In this document: piece after piece, positions 18,130 through 26,665 of the stretch
Position numbering within the stretch: the stretch's first letter is position 1
Layout: every line of letters begins with the position of its first letter
Position numbers and translations under genes: made by a program
The notes under the pieces: generated by a model
The model's database searches: none
Told to the model about the DNA's origin: nothing
What the model saw: the letters and a program-made list of their open reading frames with translations, nothing else
Assembly: GCA_937951895.1 (NCBI GenBank)
Contig: CALFER010000009.1
Span: 1 to 64,000, forward strand
Direction of reading: 5' to 3'
DNA from: an uncultured bacterium
GTDB taxonomy: Bacteria; CSSED10-310; CALFER01
Length of the DNA stretch: 64,000 nucleotides

Positions 18130-18483
18130 TTACTTGTGGCGCCTGGCGGCATCGAGTCCCTTGGAGAAAAGTATTCCGGATGCTTCGTACATCGTCAGCG
18201 CGGTCGAAAGCACGGGTATTCCATCGATACGGGCAGCATCGATGATATCCTGCGTTGGTTTTCTGTCCAGCACGAACACCACGGCGACCATATCGCACAA
18301 CATGGCCGTATTGATGATCTGCTGATCCAGAAGACCGGTGATCCAGAGTGCATTCGGCGCGCTCGATGCCAGCACCAGACTGATCAGGTCCGAGGCATGC
18401 ACGGAGAGGATGTCGCGATCCAGATGATCCTCTCCGGTCAGGACAGTGGCCCCCAGAAGGTCTCGTATGACACGTAATTCCAA
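18130..18483 (-). CDS. DRTGG-domain protein
   Basis: 117 residues from a TTG at 18483, chosen because AAGGAGGT lies exactly 7 nt upstream just after the NuoE-like stop; the reading frame stays open further up but only inside nuoE. The protein reads as one DRTGG domain (SVHASDLISLVLASSAPNA, then MVAVVFVLDRKPTQDIIDAA, then TMYEASGILFSKGL). It is the second DRTGG protein of this operon and is only distantly similar to the one at 16038. Probably a small-ligand or protein-interaction module of the redox-sensing system. Confidence 0.82.
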   Translation of the reverse strand: MELRVIRDLLGATVLTGEDHLDRDILSVHASDLISLVLASSAPNALWITGLLDQQIINTAMLCDMVAVVFVLDRKPTQDIIDAARIDGIPVLSTALTMYEASGILFSKGLDAARRHK

Positions 18484-18497
18484 TTGGTGTACCTCCT

Positions 18498-18977
18498 TCA
18501 ATCCTCGTGATTTTTCAGAAATTTCTTCATCTGATTGGGAGTCGCTTTCCCGTAGAAAGTTTCGTCGACCATGACCACAGGCGCCAATCCGCAACATCCG
18601 ACACATCGGACTGCTTCATAAGAGAACTGGCCATCCGACGTGACTTCCTCGGGTTTGACCCCAAGATCCGACTCCAGTTGCCGCATGAGATCCGGACCGC
18701 CTTTGATGTGACAGGCTGTTCCCAGGCAGACTTTCACAATGTGCTTTCCGGTCGGGCTCAACTTGAATGCCTTGTAAAACGTCGCCACCGCGTACACCCT
18801 GGATACGGGGATGGACAGACGCTTCGCAATTTCCTCGATCGCATCCTTCGGAATATACCCGAACTCACGCTGGGTATCCTGCAGAATCGCAATCAAGGCA
18901 TTCGGGTCGAATCGGTTATTTTCGAGGATTCTTTCGATGGTACACGTGCAAATCGTTTCGGTGTTTTGACTGGACAT
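18498..18977 (-). CDS. nuoE: NuoE/HydC-like [2Fe-2S] subunit
   Basis: 159 residues, the thioredoxin-like 24-kDa subunit of NADH-oxidising complexes. The helical N-terminal part (ALIAILQDTQREFGYIPK, VYAVATFYKAF) precedes the [2Fe-2S] site with cysteines in VCLGTACHIKGG and VRCVGCCGLAPV. It pairs with the NuoF-like subunit at 12477-14270, but here is separated from it by seven regulatory genes, the same gene order idea as in Thermotoga-type loci. It is the first gene after the promoter at 19021-19049, and its ATG follows GAGGAG. Confidence 0.93.
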   Translation of the reverse strand: MSSQNTETICTCTIERILENNRFDPNALIAILQDTQREFGYIPKDAIEEIAKRLSIPVSRVYAVATFYKAFKLSPTGKHIVKVCLGTACHIKGGPDLMRQLESDLGVKPEEVTSDGQFSYEAVRCVGCCGLAPVVMVDETFYGKATPNQMKKFLKNHED

Positions 18978-19020
18978 CTCCTTTTTCTCCTCGTTAGGTT
19001 ATAGGCCCGCCCAAATTCTA

Positions 19021-19049
19021 ATTATGGGTTCAATACCATCAGGAATCAA
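19021..19049 (-). promoter_or_regulatory. Candidate sigma70-type promoter of the redox operon
   Basis: On the minus strand TTGATT (19049-19044), a 17-nt spacer and CATAAT (19026-19021). Four of six and five of six matches with ideal spacing; the leader to the nuoE-like ATG would be about 40 nt. It sits in the 129-nt gap after glgC, which otherwise shows nothing. Confidence 0.6.
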
Positions 19050-19106
19050 GGTGATTTCGATTTCAGTTATATGTGTTCGGATAAGAAGCTGGCGGATGAT
19101 CGGCAC

Positions 19107-20393
19107 TCAATCGGTTTGCACACCGGAATCGCGGATAACGGTCCCGGACGGGAGTCGGGAATCATGCCAGCGAGACTCCTTCATTTCCGGATAGACGAGG
19201 CAGTGCCGGCCCATCGAGACCTCATCAGGAATCACGCTGTGCTTGCCCAGCAGACTCAAACCCATCTTGAAATGATCCGGAAAATCACGATTATCGGCCA
19301 GTTCATCATCCCACCCGATCGAGACATTTTCTCCGATGTGAACCTGTTTGTCCGCAATCACGCGTTGGATGCGTGATGATCGGCCGATAATGCAGTCATG
19401 AAAGATGATCGAATCACGCACTTCCGCTCCGCGCGCGATATGCACTCCCGGAGACAGAATGCTGCGAATCACGGATCCCTCAATATGACATCCCGCTGAA
19501 ACAAACGATTTTTCAACTCGTGCCGATGAGCCGATCTTGACCGGAGAACGCCGCAGCAGTTCGGAACAGACCGGATTCGTCCGCACATTCCAATCTCCAA
19601 GATTCAACCCGCGAACCGCCGGATCCAACAAGTCCATGCTCGCTTCCCAATAGGAATCAAGGGTTCCGACATCCCGCCAATACCCGTCAAATGGAAACGC
19701 ATACACTCGATGCGTATGGATCATTCCCGGCACGAGATTCGCTCCGATATCGGTTTCTCCCCGCGATATGATTGCATCGAGTTGCTCGATCAGCGTCTGC
19801 CGGTCCGCAATGTAAATCCCCATCGACCCCAGGTTGTTCTTCGGAACATTCGGTTTTTCCTGAAAGTCGATGATTCTGAAATCCGGATCCGTGACCGCAA
19901 TACCGAAGCGTCGCGCCTCTTCCAGCGATACAGGTAACGTGGCAATGGTAAAATGAGACTTCTTCGCACGATGGAACTCGAGCATCGCCCGATAATCCAT
20001 GTGATAAATATGATCTCCGCTGAGAATGAGCACTTCCTGTTCGGCACCCTGGGTCATGAAATCGAGATTCTGGTGGATGGCGTGCGCGGTCCCCTGATAC
20101 CAATCCTTGGCATGAGCGCCTTCCTGAGGAGGAAGAATCTTGATGACACGAGTCCGGGCTGCCATGTCCCAGGACGATCCGTCTCCGATATGCTCCATGA
20201 GAGATAACGGGAGATACTGGGTCAGCACGCCGATCCGATGAATCCCCGAGTTCGATGAATTGGAGACAGTAAAATCGATGAGTCGGTGAATTCCTCCGAA
20301 CGGGACCGCAGGTTTCGCCCGAAACCACGCCAGCGCATTCAGTCGGGTCCCCTTCCCTCCTGCCAGAATCATGCATACCGGTGGCAGTGTCAT
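19107..20393 (-). CDS. glgC: Glucose-1-phosphate adenylyltransferase
   Basis: Makes ADP-glucose from ATP and glucose 1-phosphate for glycogen synthesis. The 428-residue protein has the nucleotide loop LAGGKGTRL, FRAKPAVPFGG, the catalytic Asp in SGDHIYHMDY, the sugar-phosphate Lys in DFQEKPN, and a left-handed beta-helix C-terminus of hexapeptide repeats (about 290-400). Length is normal for GlgC. The ATG immediately follows the TGA of the upstream paralogue. No glycogen synthase is in the window. Confidence 0.9.
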   Translation of the reverse strand: MTLPPVCMILAGGKGTRLNALAWFRAKPAVPFGGIHRLIDFTVSNSSNSGIHRIGVLTQYLPLSLMEHIGDGSSWDMAARTRVIKILPPQEGAHAKDWYQGTAHAIHQNLDFMTQGAEQEVLILSGDHIYHMDYRAMLEFHRAKKSHFTIATLPVSLEEARRFGIAVTDPDFRIIDFQEKPNVPKNNLGSMGIYIADRQTLIEQLDAIISRGETDIGANLVPGMIHTHRVYAFPFDGYWRDVGTLDSYWEASMDLLDPAVRGLNLGDWNVRTNPVCSELLRRSPVKIGSSARVEKSFVSAGCHIEGSVIRSILSPGVHIARGAEVRDSIIFHDCIIGRSSRIQRVIADKQVHIGENVSIGWDDELADNRDFPDHFKMGLSLLGKHSVIPDEVSMGRHCLVYPEMKESRWHDSRLPSGTVIRDSGVQTD

Positions 20394-21680
20394 TCAGACC
20401 TCCTCATCGCTTCCGATGGTCGCTCCATCCGGGACAACCATCCGCGGTTGAATACCGGAACGCGTTTCCGGGTAGATCAGGACATTTCTGCCGATCGTCA
20501 CACCCGGAGGAATCACCGCATTTTTACCGATCATCGTGATTCCGGTATTCAGATAATCCGGGAAAGACCCGTTCACCACCGTCGTCTCGTCGGATCGACC
20601 ACCAATTCGTGCACCCGCTCCGATCGTCACATTCTTGTCCACGATGACATTCTCGAGAAGCGCGTCCCGCTGCACAATCACGCCCTCGAAGACAATCGAT
20701 CCACGAACAACCGCCCCAGGCTCAATCCGAACCATCGGAGACAGCACACTGTCGCTGACCTCGCCTTCGATCACGGCACCGGGGCTGATCAGTGCATTCG
20801 AGATTCTGCAGTCGGACTCGGTCAGCATCGGTGGAGGGTCTCCGATGCGATTTCCTTCAAACTTCGTATTGAGCGACCATTTGACAAGGTCGATCGATGA
20901 TTGCGTTCCGAGACAATCCATGTTGGTCCGGTAGTACTCCGCAACGGATCGACTGTAGGACCAGTATCCGTGGAAGACATCACAGAAGACCGTTCCGCGC
21001 CGCACCATATCGGGCAGGATCTCATCGTAGATCTGGAAAGTATGACCCATGGCGGCATTGCGTTCGAGTTCACGGATCAGTACGTCCGTTTCGAAGAGGT
21101 ACACCGTCATCGATGCCAGGTTCGAGAACGGTTTAGCAGGTTTTTCGGCATACTCCAGCACACGGTTGTCCGGTCCGAGCCGCACGATGCCGAAGCGGTT
21201 TGCAATCGACAGCGACACGGGAGTCACGGCCATGGTGAGTTCCGCGCCGCGAGCCTGATGCAGGTCGAACAACGCGTCATAGTTCATCCGGTAGATGTGA
21301 TCACCGGAAACGATCAGGACGCGGTCCGGATGATGGCTCCGGATGTAATCGATGTTCTGAAACAGTGCGTCCGCGGTCCCCTTGTACCAGTCCGCGTCGG
21401 TGATGCCGGTGTGCGGAGGGAGGAAACGGACGCCTCGATGAAATCCCGACAGGTCCCATGGTTTTCCTGTCCCCACATGATCCATGAGTGACAGTGGGCG
21501 GTACTGTGAGAGAATACCGATGTTCTGAATACCGCTGTCCGTCATATTGGTCAGAGCGCAGTCGATCACTCGGTACAAGCCGCCGAATGGAACAGCCGAT
21601 TTCGGCCTGATGAGCGTCAGCGCCGTCAATTCTCCGACACGGCCTCCCGCGAGAATCAATCCGAGCACTCTTCCAGGCAT
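20394..21680 (-). CDS. GlgC-family nucleotidyltransferase with altered nucleotide loop
   Basis: 428 residues, a tandem paralogue of the downstream glgC. It keeps RPKSAVPFGG, SGDHIYRMNY (catalytic Asp), EYAEKPAKP (sugar-phosphate Lys) and the C-terminal hexapeptide beta-helix. The triphosphate-binding loop reads LAGGRVGELTALT instead of GGxGxRL, so its invariant Arg is Glu. A subfamily with this change exists in several anaerobic phyla as far as I recall; it could be a regulatory GlgD-like partner or have a different substrate. ATG at 21680 with GGGAGGT 5 nt upstream; the longer open frame upstream overlaps the GT2 gene and is rejected. Confidence 0.8.
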   Translation of the reverse strand: MPGRVLGLILAGGRVGELTALTLIRPKSAVPFGGLYRVIDCALTNMTDSGIQNIGILSQYRPLSLMDHVGTGKPWDLSGFHRGVRFLPPHTGITDADWYKGTADALFQNIDYIRSHHPDRVLIVSGDHIYRMNYDALFDLHQARGAELTMAVTPVSLSIANRFGIVRLGPDNRVLEYAEKPAKPFSNLASMTVYLFETDVLIRELERNAAMGHTFQIYDEILPDMVRRGTVFCDVFHGYWSYSRSVAEYYRTNMDCLGTQSSIDLVKWSLNTKFEGNRIGDPPPMLTESDCRISNALISPGAVIEGEVSDSVLSPMVRIEPGAVVRGSIVFEGVIVQRDALLENVIVDKNVTIGAGARIGGRSDETTVVNGSFPDYLNTGITMIGKNAVIPPGVTIGRNVLIYPETRSGIQPRMVVPDGATIGSDEEV

Positions 21681-21703
21681 ACTCACCTCCCGGTAGAATG
21701 GAA

Positions 21704-22387
21704 TCAGAGCGTCTTTCTGAGATGGAACAGGTACTGGAGATTTTTCCAGCCGTCGTTCCAGATGTTCAGTTTCGAGTGACCGACTCGTGCGACATACTTG
21801 AACTGCACCGGCACCTCGCGCGCACGGATTTCCGGATGACGGTAAGCCCGGATCTTGAATTCTTCCGAGAATGGCATTCCGTCGCTTTCCACCGATACCT
21901 TGTCCAGTACATGCCTTCTGAACACCCACATCCCGCTCTGACTGTCACGAAGTTTGATTCCGAACAACAGCAACAGAACCGTCGTCAGGAAGATGTTTCC
22001 AAGGTAGCGTTGGATCATGTTGAGGGAATGGGCAAAATGGATGGGGATTCGAGCCGCCGAGATGAAATCGAGTTCTTCGAGACAGAGGACTTCGATGAGG
22101 TATGAGATGGCATGCGCGGGGTAGGTCGCATCGCCATCCATGGTCACGATGATATCCCCCGTCGCTTGCTTCAATCCGGTCTTGTAAGCGGCTCCATATC
22201 CCTGACGGGTTTCGGAAACGACATGAGCTCCGAGACCGGCGGCCGTTTCCGCCGTGCGATCCGATGAGTTGTTGTCCACCACGATGATCTCATCAATGAA
22301 ATCCGGCAGCGACGGGATGACTTTCGCCACGCCGTGCTCCTCGTTGTAACAGGGTATGACGACTGAGACCTTGAATTGTCGATGCAT
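21704..22387 (-). CDS. Glycosyltransferase family 2 (dolichyl-phosphate-sugar-synthase-like)
   Basis: 227 residues with the GT-A fold: VVIPCYNEEHGVAKVI, IIVVDNNSSDRTAE, the conserved TMDGDATYPA (metal-binding DxD-like) and a later SQSGMWVFRR. Length and motifs fit polyprenyl-phosphate glucose or mannose synthases, which would load a lipid carrier for the polytopic transferases seen elsewhere in this window. The ATG at 22387 overlaps the TAA of the radical SAM gene by one base and follows AAGGAG. Confidence 0.86.
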   Translation of the reverse strand: MHRQFKVSVVIPCYNEEHGVAKVIPSLPDFIDEIIVVDNNSSDRTAETAAGLGAHVVSETRQGYGAAYKTGLKQATGDIIVTMDGDATYPAHAISYLIEVLCLEELDFISAARIPIHFAHSLNMIQRYLGNIFLTTVLLLLFGIKLRDSQSGMWVFRRHVLDKVSVESDGMPFSEEFKIRAYRHPEIRAREVPVQFKYVARVGHSKLNIWNDGWKNLQYLFHLRKTL

Positions 22388-23502
22388 TAATGCTTCTCCT
22401 TGTGCAAGAACCGCGAGGCTTTGATGCGGAATGTCTCTGCCACGACGGACAAAAGCATGCCCGGATTGAACATCATCGCGTTGGTTAAAAAACACTCATA
22501 TGTGCAAAAGCAGCGTTCCCGGTTGATCGATTGACGCACCTGATCCGCCCGTTCGGACATCATCACCTTTCTGAAATCATACGCCTCTTCACGGATGTTC
22601 CCGAGTGTTTCACTGCGGAGTTCGCAGGGTGCAAGTGATCCGTCCGGATAAAGAATCACGCCCAGACGCGCCGCATAACATGGAACCACAAACCGCCGAT
22701 CCGTCTGGATTTTCTCGATGACCCGCCGACGCATGTTCTTCATCGCATTGATCATATCCGCGAACGGATACCCGGCATACCCGGTCAGCATGCTCTGTTT
22801 GAGATCCCGATCGAGTCGATCGGAGAATGCACGATATTTCTCGAGTTCAACCTGCAGAGCAACGGGGTCCCGCGGATCCCCCCGGCACAGCAGGTGATTG
22901 ATGTTGACCACACCGAGGTCCCGGGTGAGGAATTCATAGATGGAATCGAGTTTATCCTGATTGAAATGCGAGACCGTCACGGCAACATTGAGATTAAAAT
23001 TGCGAAAGCGCTTCTTCAATTCGCTCAACCCTCGATAGGTTTCGATCGCCCGATCGAACAACCCCGGCACCCCACGAATCCGATCGTGATCCTCGCCGAC
23101 TCCGTCGATCGAGATATCGATGGCGAAATCGATTCCCGGGCACTGTTTCAGAATCGTTTCGGCCGCCGCCATGATCTTCGCGGGGAAGTAGCCGTTGGAT
23201 GGCATTCCGAGGTTCCGGAAGCCGGGTCTGCGATAAAACGCCGCTACGATTCGATCGATATCATCCCGGAGAAACGGGTCACCTCCCGTAATGAGAAGAA
23301 ACAAGAGAGGATCCATATGCGCCGTCATCCGTTCGATTTCCTCGACGGTCAGCTCGTTGTGACTCTCCGCACGCTCACCGAGCAGACAGTGTGCGCATCG
23401 CGCCGTGCAATTCCGGGTGACGAAAAAGACGAGATAGTGCGGCAGGACATTCTTTTTCGAGACAATTCGGGAAGCGAACTGAAGATAGCTGGGCACAGGC
23501 AT
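22387..23502 (-). CDS. Radical SAM protein (SPASM-like)
   Basis: 371 residues with the radical SAM cluster motif TRNCTARCAHCLLGE near residue 30-40, the GGDPFLR glycine motif, and late cysteines in ERCFCTYECFL and YAARLG...APCELRSE that suggest an auxiliary-cluster (SPASM-like) domain. Proteins of this make-up modify peptides or sugars. No precursor peptide gene is seen nearby. The ATG at 23502 is preferred to the upstream TTG; GGGAG lies upstream with long spacing. Coupled to the GT2 gene downstream. Confidence 0.83.
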   Translation of the reverse strand: MPVPSYLQFASRIVSKKNVLPHYLVFFVTRNCTARCAHCLLGERAESHNELTVEEIERMTAHMDPLLFLLITGGDPFLRDDIDRIVAAFYRRPGFRNLGMPSNGYFPAKIMAAAETILKQCPGIDFAIDISIDGVGEDHDRIRGVPGLFDRAIETYRGLSELKKRFRNFNLNVAVTVSHFNQDKLDSIYEFLTRDLGVVNINHLLCRGDPRDPVALQVELEKYRAFSDRLDRDLKQSMLTGYAGYPFADMINAMKNMRRRVIEKIQTDRRFVVPCYAARLGVILYPDGSLAPCELRSETLGNIREEAYDFRKVMMSERADQVRQSINRERCFCTYECFLTNAMMFNPGMLLSVVAETFRIKASRFLHKEKH

Positions 23503-23586
23503 TGGCGAACGTGTCTCCCTGGGCAATTCCGAGGCACATGGAGTGGGGATATCAGATTCCGTCGAACCTGAGTCAGTGTATCGGAA

Positions 23587-25269
23587 TTACCGGAAATAAC
23601 CAAGCGATTTCAGTCGCTGCATCGTTTCATCGGATGTATCCGGAACCGCCTCGATCCCCCGTTTTCCGGCCTGATCGAATCCTTCCGTGGTCACCCTTTT
23701 CAACTCCTCAACCCGCAGCCCGTTGAAATCCGCCTGATTACGCGTTTCACCGGGATCGTCCGCCAGGTTATACAATTCGCTGGTTTGCGATTCGAGTGAC
23801 AGGATGTATTTCTGATCCACGGTTCGAAAACCCCTCTGTTTATACGCCCCGTGAGTCATGATCAATCCGTAGTTTTCGACAAGGCACCCTTCTCGAGTAG
23901 CACCACCGAACAGATCCAGTCCCTCCATCGTTTCAGGGATCGGAATTCCGAGTTTCGTCAACACGGTCGGAGCGATATCGATGAGGTTCGCGAGATCGGC
24001 ACTGAGCCGCCCGTTGTGTCCTGCATGGTACCAGATCATCGGAACATGGAGGGCCGGTTCGTAGATGTCTTCGCCATGCGTGTAAAACAACCCATGTTCA
24101 CCGAATGACTCACCGTGATCCGCGACCAGGCACACGATCGTGCGATCCAGAATCCTTCGCGAGGCAAGTTCCCGGAACACACGCTCGATCGCTCGATCCG
24201 TCTCGGATACCTCGCCCAGATACAGGGCTTCGGGAATTCCCGGAACCGTCTCGTTCCTGAGACCCGGAGGCACTGCATCGCGCGCTCTGTTCCGATCATC
24301 ATCATCCAGATAGGGCCGTCCTTCGCCGGGATTCTGGAGATAATACTGCCTCTCCGGTTGAGGAGGGGCGTACGGTGCATGCGGATCGAAATAATGGATC
24401 CAGAGGAAAAAGGGCGCCATCGTCGAGTAGCGACGAATCCAGGGGATCACCAGAGAATTGGTATGCCGCGCAACCCGTTCCATATCATGCCGATGGCTGT
24501 ATTCGAGAATCGGTTTGAGCCAGGACATCTGCCGCAGATCGCCGGGCACACCGAACCGATCATGATACAACATGAACCCCTGATCGAGTCCGAACTTTCG
24601 ATCGAGCGGGAAACAACTCACGAACGCCGCGGTGCGATACCCTCGATGGCGCAACACTTCCGGAAGTGTCACGTTCCGGTCGTTCAGCCGATATCGGTTT
24701 TCGACAGCGCCATGCACTGCGGGAATCGTCGAGGTGAGCATCGAAGCATGCGATGGAGTTGTCATCGGCACCGTGCATACGGCGTTGCAATACTGAAACC
24801 CACGGGCAGCCAGACGATCGAGCATCGGGGTACGAACCGTAGAATTTCCACCGCACCCCGGAGCATCAGCACGCAGGGTATCGAGTGTGATGAGCAGGAT
24901 GTTTCCGGCATCCCCGGCTGGATCACCGTCCGGCTCCCGAAGCGTCCAATACAGATTATTCAGACTCAGAATCCCGCATACCATGATGATCACAACGCCC
25001 GCGAACAACGGCCTGAAGCGACGTGCGCGGATCCGGAAGAGCTTCGCCATTCCCGCCGCAATCCAGACTGATGCGATTCCGATCAACCCGCACCCGAATG
25101 CATCTCCGGTGATCAGTCCGACAAACGCTCCTCCTCGGTCGAAGGACGACAGACCGAGAGTGATGACCGCGAGCGCATCCGCCAGGCCCAACAAAGCGCC
25201 GGCGTTGAACCCGCCCCATGTCATGATCAGCCACGCGGGCAGCCGCCGTTTCAGTAGTTTGCTTTCCAT
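23587..25269 (-). CDS. Membrane-anchored sulfatase-like protein (alkaline phosphatase superfamily)
   Basis: 560 residues: three N-terminal TM segments (about 14-37, 45-72, 85-105) and a C-terminal sulfatase/phosphodiesterase domain, probably periplasmic. The domain shows ITLDTLRADA (metal Asp), the nucleophile region VPMTTPSHASMLTS, YFDPHAPY, and VADHGESFGEHG. The nucleophile is Thr or Ser in place of the C-x-P-x-R site that is converted to formylglycine, so this may be a phosphotransferase or phosphodiesterase rather than a sulfatase. The start overlaps the upstream radical SAM gene by 19 nt. Confidence 0.82.
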   Translation of the reverse strand: MESKLLKRRLPAWLIMTWGGFNAGALLGLADALAVITLGLSSFDRGGAFVGLITGDAFGCGLIGIASVWIAAGMAKLFRIRARRFRPLFAGVVIIMVCGILSLNNLYWTLREPDGDPAGDAGNILLITLDTLRADAPGCGGNSTVRTPMLDRLAARGFQYCNAVCTVPMTTPSHASMLTSTIPAVHGAVENRYRLNDRNVTLPEVLRHRGYRTAAFVSCFPLDRKFGLDQGFMLYHDRFGVPGDLRQMSWLKPILEYSHRHDMERVARHTNSLVIPWIRRYSTMAPFFLWIHYFDPHAPYAPPQPERQYYLQNPGEGRPYLDDDDRNRARDAVPPGLRNETVPGIPEALYLGEVSETDRAIERVFRELASRRILDRTIVCLVADHGESFGEHGLFYTHGEDIYEPALHVPMIWYHAGHNGRLSADLANLIDIAPTVLTKLGIPIPETMEGLDLFGGATREGCLVENYGLIMTHGAYKQRGFRTVDQKYILSLESQTSELYNLADDPGETRNQADFNGLRVEELKRVTTEGFDQAGKRGIEAVPDTSDETMQRLKSLGYFR

Positions 25270-26663
25270 AACAATGCCCGTCTGACGAGTTCGGTGAACG
25301 GCATGCGATACGTTTTCGAGTAACGATAGGCGTACGTGATGTTGAAGATCCAGCGATGAAGCCCGCCATATCGTCCACTGCGAGCCATCTTCCGGATGAT
25401 GCCGGATAGCGAGGGGAATTTGACGGCGAGATAGAACAGTTTCTGGAGCGCGACGATCGCCTGCGCATCCGGATTATCCAGTACGGTATTGTTGAAGTAC
25501 GACTGCGTCAGGTCATCGACTCCGTATTCAGGATCCAGAAAGCCGCCGTTCTTCGCCTGTCGCTCAAGTTCCGTCCCCGGATAGGGCTGGATGATGGAAC
25601 ACCACGGGTAATCGCTCCGGATTTCCTGATTCAGGCGAACGGTTTCCCAGGCATTTTCGAATGATTCTCCCGGCATGCCCACCATGTTGAACGTGCCGAT
25701 CCGAATCCCGTGTTTTCTCAGGAGCCATGCTGTCTGGCGGATCTGATCCCGCGAGATATTTTTCCCGAGCACCTGATTTCGAATCCGATCATTCCCGCTC
25801 TCGATCCCGAAATATGCGATGTAACACCCGGCATCCTTCATCGCCCGCACGATTGCCGGGTTTGTCAGATCCGCCCGGATCAGGCACGAGAACGGCAGAT
25901 GGATCTCTGTCGCATACCGTTTCAGGAAATCGACCGCCCAATCATGGTCGAGCAGGAAAACCTCGTCATCGAAGCGAACCGACTCCAGGGGATACCGGTC
26001 CGCGACGGCTCGGATCTCCTCACAGACACGCGCCGGATCGGCTCTCCGGATCATGGTGCCCAATCCCTGATAGATTTCCTTGTAAGCTTTATTGCAACAG
26101 AAGGTACATGCGAAAGGGCATCCGCGACCCGTGATGAAATGCTTGCTGGGGCTCGTCTTCAGAATATCGTACTTGTAGTACAGGTCGCGGTCCGGGAACG
26201 GCAGAGCATCGAGATTCTCGATCAGGGGACGAATCGGGTTTCGCGTGATACGGGTATCCGTTTTCACCCAGAGATTCCGGATATCGTTGAAGGATTCGTG
26301 GTGATCGATGCGTTCCGCGAGTTCGGAAAACGCCCCCTCTCCCTCTCCGCGGCAAACGATATCAACCCCCTCCTCCTCGATGATTTCAGGGAAATACGTC
26401 GCATGCGGTCCGCCGACGATCGTGCGGACAGGGATCGATTCCTTGAGGTTTTTCAGAGTTCGTGTGACCCAGGCATGGCTGCCGCTGACGCAGTACATCG
26501 CGACCAGATCCGGTTGGAAGGTACGGGCATATCGCGCAATCCGAGCAGCATCGGAATCGATGACGAGATCGACGGTGTGGCCGGCTTTTTTCAAGACAGC
26601 GGACAGGATCATCGTTCCGAGATATTCGAACCAAAAATTCTGAACGAACAGAACGCGCGCCAT
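25251..26663 (-). CDS. B12-binding-domain radical SAM protein
   Basis: 470 residues. N-terminal cobalamin-binding-like domain (ARVLFVQNFWFEYLG, VGGPHATYFPEIIEE, GVDIVCRGEGEGAF), then a radical SAM domain with GRGCPFACTFCC (CxxxCxxC) and EVFLLDHDW, CYIAYFGIESG, NMVGMPGES. This is the BchE/HpnP-like group (class B family), which methylates or rearranges lipids, antibiotics and pigments. It is a clear paralogue of the protein at 43972-45393. The gene starts 2 nt after the next radical SAM gene. The neighbours are glycosyltransferases, so lipid-linked glycan modification is likely, but the substrate is unknown. Confidence 0.86.
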   Translation of the reverse strand: MARVLFVQNFWFEYLGTMILSAVLKKAGHTVDLVIDSDAARIARYARTFQPDLVAMYCVSGSHAWVTRTLKNLKESIPVRTIVGGPHATYFPEIIEEEGVDIVCRGEGEGAFSELAERIDHHESFNDIRNLWVKTDTRITRNPIRPLIENLDALPFPDRDLYYKYDILKTSPSKHFITGRGCPFACTFCCNKAYKEIYQGLGTMIRRADPARVCEEIRAVADRYPLESVRFDDEVFLLDHDWAVDFLKRYATEIHLPFSCLIRADLTNPAIVRAMKDAGCYIAYFGIESGNDRIRNQVLGKNISRDQIRQTAWLLRKHGIRIGTFNMVGMPGESFENAWETVRLNQEIRSDYPWCSIIQPYPGTELERQAKNGGFLDPEYGVDDLTQSYFNNTVLDNPDAQAIVALQKLFYLAVKFPSLSGIIRKMARSGRYGGLHRWIFNITYAYRYSKTYRMPFTELVRRALLWKANY

Positions 26664-26665
26664 GG

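Noticed and set aside
20394..21929. Longer GlgC-like frame with 83 extra N-terminal residues
   Set aside because: The extension overlaps the GT2 gene and lacks a ribosome site; the ATG at 21680 has GGGAGGT and starts the conserved domain.
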